A stretch of DNA of 64,000 nucleotides, taken from Earliella scabrosa (lineage: Eukaryota; Basidiomycota; Agaricomycetes; Polyporales; Polyporaceae). A program made the translations under genes and the position numbers. Positions 56,929-64,000 of this stretch are shown here, piece after piece. The stretch spans positions 2,108,001-2,172,000 of the forward strand of contig JABYQQ010000003.1 of NCBI GenBank assembly GCA_022605405.1, given 5' to 3'. The notes below the pieces were generated by a model, which saw only the letters and a list, made by a program, of their open reading frames with translations, made no database searches and was not told the DNA's origin. Numbering within the stretch: the first letter of the stretch is position 1; the number at the start of each line of letters is the position of its first letter.

Positions 56929-57312
56929 CAAGACTGAGCACAGATTGATCCACGGGTAATCTGTATCTGTACCTACAGGTCAAGCAGCCAAAAAATGCTT
57001 GATCTGGATCTGCACGGATCATGATCCATTGTGACCTGGATCTGTTTTGACCTGAACCTACAGGTCAGATCACAGATTGATCTGTGGATCGGCAATATTT
57101 TTTATGTATAAATAGATAAAATTTGTGAAAACAAGTGATATATTACTCAAAAGTTTTGACCTGTGACCTGAATGTAAAATGGAATCTCTGACCTGGATCC
57201 ACAATGACCTGGATCTGTTTGATCTGAATCTGTTTTGACCTGAACCTGCAGGTCAAATTTCAGGTTGGATCCAGATCTATCTGTGCTTGACCTGGACCCA
57301 TGCTCAGCCTTA
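56929..57312 (+). mobile_element. hAT MITE, 384 bp, related by its ends to the autonomous hAT
   Basis: The left end is CAAGACTGAGCACAGATTG and the right end is the complement of TAAGGCTGAGCATGGGTC. Flanks GGCATGGG (56921-56928) and GACATGGG (57313-57320) match at 7 of 8 bases. The inside is filled with GACCTGGATCTG / CAGATCCAGGTC-type repeats. The first base (C for T) and the flank have each drifted by one position, so this copy looks older than the one at 46335. Confidence 0.75.
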
Positions 57313-57320
57313 GACATGGG

Positions 57321-57640
57321 CATTGGGTGACAGACTATGCAGCAGCACCATGTGTTGGTGCCCCGCAAAATGTCAACACCATTTTCTGCAAGACTGACAT
57401 TGTGCACAATATGTGAAACGAGATGTGCCGCAAGCAGGGTCTGTGTGAGGAGGGAGCAGGAGAAGCGAGACACGTAGGGAGCTAATCAGGTAAGTATTAT
57501 AGATTTATCATGCAAAAATGGGATAATTTATCTTAAATTGAGTTGATAACGGTGCTGGTGAGGACTCAGCCAACTGCCATCTTCGCCTCCATCCTCGATC
57601 TCCTGCTGTGCTTCTTTGTTGCGGTTATTCAAGCTCACTG
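57321..57640. other. Unassigned interval next to the copia 3' LTR
   Basis: No motif recognised. It ends CTCACTG, the flank of the copia element. Confidence 0.3.
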
Positions 57641-58256
57641 TGATGAACTTCAGACCTGGAAGGCAGGGAGCCGACTGTAAGTCAGACTGTAAGTCAGACG
57701 AGTAGACGATCTTCAGTCAGTGAGCGAACGACTAGATTGCATAGATGTGTAGTACCTGTAAGTCAGATGAGTAGACGACTACAAGTACTAATCAGTAACT
57801 AGTAAGCAAGCATAGTATGTAAGGAGACTTACTCTTCAGTCAGTGAGCGAACAACTGAAGAGCGACGAACGAGAGACGACAGCTTATATACTGAGAGACG
57901 AAGTGAATGAGTAATCGTATGAAGCTGTCACATGAAGCTATGAATAATAGCCAAGAATATTCTGAGTAAGAGACAAGCATATTCTGAGTCATACAGTGAG
58001 TCTGGAGACTTCTGGAGTATCGTAGAACGCACAGCCTATGTGGAGAAGTAGCTATGTACAGTAGGAAACATAGTACAGATGCGAAGAAATCCATGTATAG
58101 TAGGTAAGTATCAAGTGCACAGCTTATTTCCTTTTTGGGAAATAAGCGCCAATCGGAACAGACCGGCTTCGATTTGGCACTGGGTACCAGAGGTCGGTGC
58201 CATTTCGAAGCCTGCTTCACCCGTGGTCACATGACCGTGTAAGCGCTCTTTCAACA
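57641..58256 (-). repeat. 3' LTR of the Ty1/copia element (616 bp)
   Basis: On minus it runs from TGTTGAAAGAGCGCTTACAC (58256 downward) to GAAGTTCATCA (57641). A purine tract (GAGTGAGAG) lies directly upstream, as expected for the polypurine primer. It contains tandem TAAGTCAGAC units and two CAGTCAGTGAGCGAAC copies. Confidence 0.8.
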
Positions 58257-58267
58257 CTCTCACTCGT

Positions 58268-61200
58268 TCAAGATACTACAGCAACTAGTCCAATCTCCTG
58301 AGTGAACTTGGATAGAATGGCTAAGGGCACATTCTTAGTCAGGGAATCAGCTAATTGATCTGCAGTTGCAACATAGAAGATCTCGGTAGATCCCAGTTCA
58401 ACCTGTTCACGGATGAAGTGGTATCTAACCTCGATGTGCTTCGTTCGGCGGTCGATCACGGGATTGACAGACAGAAAGATAGACCCCTGATTGTCAAGAC
58501 ACATGGGGGTTGGTCGAGACATGTCATCACCGAGTTCTTCACCGAACGTCCTCAGCCACACCAATTGACGACAAGTGTCAGAGGCCGCTTTATATTCCGC
58601 TTCGGTCGAGGAAAGCGAAATGGTAGGCTGACACCTCGATGCCCACGATATAGCAGCACCTGCCATCAGGAAGATGAAGCCAGAGGTAGAATGCCTATCA
58701 TCACGGTCTTCAGCCCAGTCTGAGTCGGAGTACGAGATCAGACCGTCGTTAGACGCTCCCTTATAGCACAGCCGGTAGCCCTTAGTACCCTGAAGATAAC
58801 GAAGGATGTACTTGGCGTAATGTAAATGTGCGTCTGAGGGATTGGCATTGAACTTTGAAAGCCGTGTGACGGCAAAGGCTATGTCGGGCCGCGTACCGAG
58901 CATGGCGTATAGAAGACTGCCAATCAAGCTCTGATAACGCTTCCGCAACGCATCGGTGGCGGTCTGCTCAGATGACTCTAGAACAGCACCCGCAGGGAGA
59001 GGGGTACGCGACGGCTTACAGTCGGCCATGTGAAAGCGCTCAAGGACAGACTGGATGTACTCTTCCTGGTCAATCTCCATAATCCGGGAAGCTCAGTCAC
59101 GAGTGATGCGAAGACCAAGGAAGCGCTGAACTGATCCCAAGTCCGTCATCTTGTACTGCTTAGAAAGTGAATGCTTCACGTGCTGTATGTGGCCAGGCTG
59201 ATCGCCGAGGAGTAGTAGATCGTCGACATAAAGAACAACGATAGTGACGTGATCTCCCCCTTGTCGCCGATATATGTAGATCCCGGCATCAGAATAGGTC
59301 CGTTTAAATCCCAGATTAATGAGTGACTGGTGGATTTTCACGTTCCACTGACGGGATGCCTGCTTAAGACCATAGATTGCCTTTTTCAGCAGACAGACGT
59401 GATCCTCCTTGCCAGGAACAACCCAACCCTCTGGTTGTTCCATGTAGATCTCCTCATCCAGATCCCCGTTAAGTAACGCGGTCTTAACATCCATTGACTC
59501 GATGTCCCAGTCCTCAAGCGCTGCATGCGCTAGAAGGTACCGGATAGACTCAAACCGCGCTACCGGAGAGAAGGTCTCGTGATAGTCCTCGCCCCACACC
59601 TGAGTGAAACCCTTAGCAACTAGACGAGCTTTGTACCGCCCATCATGCTTTATGTCATAGACCCAGCGGTTAGAGACCACGTGCCGATCTTTCGGACGAG
59701 GGACGAGAACCCAAGTCTTATTCTCGAGCAAGGAGTCATACTCTGCTTTCTCTGCATCGCGCCATTTCTTAGCTTCAGGCGACTTCATGGCTTCCTTGTG
59801 GGAATTAGGAATACCAGTTTTGTACTGAGATGCCATGAGAAACATGAGAAGTGCTTGGTCCTCCCGCTGCGTGCCATCCGGATCAGTCCGAGCATCGACT
59901 TTAGCTGGTGGCTCGTCGCCATACACATTATCGCGAGTCTTCGACTCAGACTGTTTACCCGCATTATCACGCCGTGGTCGATCCCACGCAAGGCTGGGAG
60001 GCTGTTCTCCCACTGGAGGGCGACGTCCTCGCTTGTGAGCAGGCTTAGGCGGAGGTACAGCAGGTGGTTGAGGCGGTTGCGGCACAGGAGGAGCAGGGGC
60101 GTCGGCTGGAGGCGCTTCAGCTGGAGGTGGCTGAGCATCCGCTGGAGGGTCAGGTGGTAAATCTGGGAGTTCAGGAACAATCTCGGGATGGAGGTCGTCC
60201 TCATGACCGTCGACATCAGCTTCTGAAGCCTTATCAGACTGATCATCTGGGAACGGATGGTCATCCGGGGTAACAGGATGGTTGCCGGGGAGTTTACGAG
60301 CAGGGAAAGACTCTTCATCGAATGTCACATCGCGAGACACTACGATAGAGCGGTTGGCTGGATTCCAAAATTTATACCCCTTGGAACCAGACTCATACCC
60401 CACGAAGATCATCTCGACAGCCTTCTTGTCGAGTTTCCCTTCGCGCTTTGCCTTCTGCACGTGTACAAAGGCTTTGCACCCAAACACTCGGAAGTAGGAG
60501 ACGTCCGGAACAGTTCCGTCCCACTTAGTGATGGGGCATTGCCATTTGTGTCGACGCATTGGTTGACGATTGTAGATATGAACGGCTGCATCAACGGCGA
60601 GTTGCCAGAAACCGTGACTAAGACCTGCCTGATGGAGCATAGACATGGCCTTTTCAACGATAGTACGGTTCCAGCGCTCAGCGCGTCCATTCTGTTGTGG
60701 AGAGCCAGGCATGGTCTTCTGGTGCTCGATCCCGTGCGAACGAAGAAGCTCAGAGAACTCGGTAGAAGTGTATTCTCCCCCTCGGTCCGAGCGGACCTTC
60801 TTGATCTTTCGACCGGTCTGGGTCTCAGCCCACGCCTTGTAGTCGAGGAACGCTTGGAAAGCATCCGACTTTGACTGAAGGTAGTAAGCACGGGCAAGAC
60901 CGGAGTAGTCATCAATGAAACTGGCAAAATACTTGTAACCTCCGATAGCTTGTGTGCGCATCGGACCATCAAGATCTGTGTGAACAAGCTCAAGTGGTTC
61001 CGTAGCACGCTTCTCAGAAGGCGGGAAGGGGAGACGAGTGGATTTGCCCCAGGCACATCCCTCGCACGGTTCATCTTCGTCTTCAGGGGAATCAACTGAG
61101 TCAACCCCTCGGACGTTCTTCGGGAGATGGTGCAGTGCGTCTTTGCCAACGTGACCAAAGCAACGATGCAAGGTACGAAAACGGCTGACGTTAAGATGAA

Positions 61201-63088
61201 TCTGCTGGCCATTGTGAAGTTCGAGCTTAGTCCAGTAGATATTGCTCAGGACATTATACTCCGCTTCAAGGATCTTACGACCCTTGATATGGATCGTCGA
61301 ACCAAACTTGACAGCGCCTTCAGGCAGCTTGTCAAAGATGCACATCTTCCCATTTCCTTGAACAAGGGAGTACCCATTATGCTCGATGGTGCCTGTCGAG
61401 AAGATACGACCTCTCAACTTTGAAATGTAGTACACATGGGTGAGCGAGATAGGAACTTTGTTACCATCAACCCAAGTGTTACCACGGACTGTACCCTTTC
61501 CGAGAGCAAGGATCGCATTGCTCGCATCAGCAGTAGAGAAGCTGATTGGCGTATCAAATGGTTGATACTCGGAGAAGTCACCTAGGTCGCCCGTGATGTG
61601 TTGAGAGGCACCTGAGTCCATCAGCCATGCAGTCCAGTTCTCACTAGAGGCAACGAGGGCCTCGGGGTAGAAAGAACCAACAATGTTAGACGACGCGACT
61701 ACATTTACAGACTGAGACTCGACGATGGTATGCGCATGGGGCTGATTGTCCTTGTCCTTTGCCTTAGCCTTTCCCTTGCCTTTGCCTTTGGGCTTCTTCT
61801 CGGGGTGTTTGTCCCAGCAGTTAGACTCATGATGATTAGAGCCACCGCAGTGAGAGCAAGGGCCCTTAGGCTTGGGCTTGGTCTGCGAGACCCGGTTGGC
61901 AGACTGTCCGGCCTTGCGCAGCGACTCCTCAGCCAAGGTCTTGGACATGATGTCCTCAACGCTGATCTTATCGACATCAATGGTCGCCATGAGCGCAGAG
62001 ACCATAGACCGATAGGACTCCGGAATCTTTGACAGAAGAAGAAGGGCCTTCATCTGAGCAGAGAGCGTCACCTTGTTCTTGGTGATGTCATCCATGCGGT
62101 TGACAATACGCATCATCTGATCTTGGAGGGGCTTCTGCTCGTTCATCCGAGGTTCAGCCACAAGGGACTCGAACTGACCCCAGACGTGAGCGCTGTTGGG
62201 TGTGCCAAATTTATCCTTTAGGGACTTCCACATCTCGGCTGCGGTCTGTTCGCGAGTTGTAGTAGTCGCGGACTGACCACTACCAGTTGTCTCGGTAACT
62301 TCCACGTCGAGAATGTAATGGAAGCTCTGAGCGACCCGCATGTACATCATGCCGCGAGCCTGCCCATTAAGCTTGTCCCACGCCTCCTGCTTGTCAGCAG
62401 CGGTTGGACGAGCGGTTTTGGTGTTGACAACGTCCCAGCAGCCCATGAAGATGAAGTAGCCCTTCATCTTGGCAGACCAGTCGGTGTACTGGTTAGCCGA
62501 CGAAAGGGAAGGGATAGAGTCAAGCTTGACGTCTCCCATAACTGATAAAAGAAAGTGTGACGAGTCGAGATAGTCCTCCGAGAAGTCTACAGTTGTTGTT
62601 ACCGGAGCAGCTGGTATAAGCGGTGGTGCAACGAGAGGAGCTAGCTCGACGAGAGGAGGGAGTGTCTCGACTGGCTCTGGATTAACCTCCGGAGTAGCGG
62701 GGGTTAGGATGATTTGAGGAAGAGGACTTGGGAGCGGAGTGGTATAGGGTGTGTCTGATGCGACTGGAAGAACTGTATTGACACCAGCAAGGAAATCTGG
62801 ATCCTCCTGAACCGAAGAGATATGGGACCACCTGAAGGATCTTGGATAAGAGTCTCCTTCCCAGATAGGAACACCGTTATATCGATGAGGACAGATACTT
62901 CTAGCACAGTCGTACCAGAAGTGATCAAAGAGATGAGTGTCGTTTTGGGCGTCCTCGTCGTAGATGTGGGGAAGGGATTGACAAGAGTCCTCAGTTGGCG
63001 AGTAGTCTGAGGATTCTGATGACGATGACGAGTCAACAAGATCCTCGACTTCAGCCTTGGAGGGAGGAGATGCTGGTGTCGGCTCCAA
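58268..63088 (-). pseudogene. Ty1/copia gag-pol, one in-frame TGA
   Basis: Single minus-strand frame from 63088 to 58268, interrupted only by TGA at 59093-59095. Order: a Ser/Pro-rich leader frame without an ATG (first ATG at 62539, MGDVKLDSIPSLSSANQYTD); gag; CCHC knuckle CSHCGGSNHHESNC (about residue 410 of the open frame); protease WLMDSGASQHITG (about 485); integrase with FIDDYSGLARAYYL and VRSDRGGEY ... PQQNGRAERWNRT (720-800); reverse transcriptase DVKTALLNGDLDEEIYMEQP (about 1200) and LYVDDLLLLG (about 1290). After the TGA comes RNase H with YSDSDWAEDRDDRHSTSGF and DRRTKHIEVRYHFIREQVE. Context (ITRD-stop-ASRIMEID) suggests a Trp TGG turned into TGA. Leader expression may need an upstream splice. 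Confidence 0.85.
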
Positions 63089-63609
63089 AACTGTGGTCTA
63101 GAAGAGTGCGATGATTGACGATGCCACGTGCGGAACGGTAGATGGGAACACCTATTGAGGCGAGCCAAGAGAGTCAGGAAGCTGGAGATCCCGACAATCT
63201 GGATAGAAGTTGCCAACTGTGCCCAGAAAAACTATAGTAGCTATACGAGAGCAAAGGGTATGGTAAGGAGGGTCCACACGGTTGTCCTCCGTCTCCAAGG
63301 GTGATAAGCACCCCGGATACAACTGCTGGCGGGCGCAAGTGCGTGGCCTGGCAGAGGGATACCTAAAAGCCCAAATGCCTCGAAAGCACAACAGGCTGTA
63401 CAACAGTACTTAGCTACGCGACTACTACACAAAAGCGCTCAGGGCTGCGTCACGAGCGCAGGAATGTCCCCCTGGCAGCAGTGTCGGCGGGCACAGTCAA
63501 GAGGTGAGGAAAGGTGGAGGGAGCACGGGCAGTGGGTCGACGAGAAGAAAGGTGTGCGCACAGAGATGTCGACAAAGTAGCAACCGGTCAGAGCGCAGGG
63601 CTCATAACC
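63089..63609 (-). other. Copia 5' untranslated leader and putative primer-binding site
   Basis: Lies between the open frame and the 5' LTR remnant. Directly after the LTR end the minus strand reads GGTTATGAGCCCTGCG, a candidate primer-binding site. Short open frames here (63152-63403) have no motif. Confidence 0.5.
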
Positions 63610-63748
63610 TGATGAACTTCAGACCTGGAAGGCAGGGAGCCGACTGTAAGTCAGACTGTAAGTCAGACGAGTAGACAATCTTCAGTCAGTGAGCGAACGA
63701 TTAGATTGCATAGATGTGTAGTACCTGTAAGTCAGACGAGTAGACGAT
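63610..63748 (-). repeat. 5' LTR remnant of the copia element (139 bp)
   Basis: Matches 57641-57779 with a few differences (GACAATC for GACGATC, CGATTAG for CGACTAG). It then stops abruptly at 63748, where the 3' LTR continues for another 477 bp. Confidence 0.8.
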
Positions 63749-64000
63749 GTTGTGCACCAGCACCGGCCATGCCCCGATTTCGTCGACCCGCGCTCTGCGA
63801 CGCGCCTTCGTGCAAACCCTTCGCGCGACCTTCCCGCGGACGGCAGCCGCGCCCCACCAGCCTTCCGACTGCGCGCGGCCCTACCACACGAAAACACGCG
63901 CGACTTCGAGGTCCCTTCATTTTCCCCGACTGTCCGGTCGGAGCTCCGCAACGCGAGGGACGAGGCAGTCTCGGACGCACGTTCCGCGAGCCAAGGATGC
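63749..64000. other. GC-rich unidentified sequence
   Basis: About two thirds G+C, with open frames on minus (63682-63951, 63732-63980) that are Arg/Ser-rich and have no motif. The abrupt border with the truncated LTR suggests an insertion or deletion junction. Confidence 0.3.

Noticed and set aside
59785..60318. 177-residue minus-strand frame and overlapping plus-strand frames in the copia
   Set aside because: All overlap the in-frame gag-pol reading and lack motifs.
1..64000. CRISPR arrays, bacterial operons, ribosome binding sites, riboswitches
   Set aside because: Nothing of the kind was seen; introns and element types indicate a fungal nuclear genome.

Overview
The window looks like a transposon-dense, gene-poor stretch of a basidiomycete (Agaricomycete) nuclear genome. 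The reasons are short GT-AG introns of about 50-70 bp, a Plavaka-type transposase and a DUF6532-type gene (families I know mainly from mushrooms), fungal Helitron Rep/PIF1 genes carrying DUF6570-like and peptidase-like domains, and many Ty3/gypsy and Ty1/copia fragments. No ordinary housekeeping gene was recognised, and there is no rRNA, convincing tRNA or CRISPR array.

Layout, left part. At 1-686 (-) lies a broken Plavaka transposase start. At 930-3536 (+) lies a decayed DUF6532-like gene. From 3541 to 13250 (-) runs the helicase half of a Helitron. It is split by a complete 6,788-bp hAT transposon (4293-11080) with an 18-bp perfect terminal inverted repeat (TIR) and a perfect 8-bp target-site duplication (TSD). 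This hAT carries an apparently undamaged 13-exon transposase and a second, divergent gene. From 13246 to 24268 there are non-autonomous repeats (called here families A, B and C, sharing the terminal motif ACGATTGATGAG), unrecognised gene fragments, and a GC-rich hAT-type MITE (18449-19308, TSD GGTGAGTT). From 22440 to 28715 (+) runs the decayed Rep half of a Helitron, broken by a family B element, a short TIR element and a gypsy solo LTR.

Layout, middle part. Two very large, nearly identical inverted repeats follow. P1 has arms 27840-30560 / 32320-35040 and a 1.76-kb spacer. P2 has arms 36879-41501 / 48232-52854 and a 6.7-kb spacer. Both pass through the same gypsy element (LTR at 34483, gag-pol to about 42690), which is itself interrupted at 38280-41742 by nested DNA elements. 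The spacers hold copia and gypsy fragments, family B and C elements, and two more hAT MITEs (46335-46854 and 47386-48091).

Layout, right part. From 52855 to 57320 there are tRNA-like pieces, a copia-type solo LTR, further A and C elements, a probable gypsy-type LTR and one more hAT MITE (56929-57312). From 57641 to 63748 (-) lies a nearly intact copia element with a single in-frame TGA and a truncated 5' LTR. The last 250 bp are GC-rich and unidentified.

How the parts relate. The hAT at 4293-11080 and the MITEs at 46335 and 56929 share a TAAGGC-type terminus and 8-bp TSDs, so the autonomous element is a plausible source of transposase for them. Nesting gives a relative order: the Helitron helicase gene came before the hAT; the Helitron Rep gene came before the B element and the gypsy LTR; the gypsy came before the nested DNA elements; and those came before the P2 inverted duplication. 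Coordinates of repeat edges were found by eye and may be off by a few bases.
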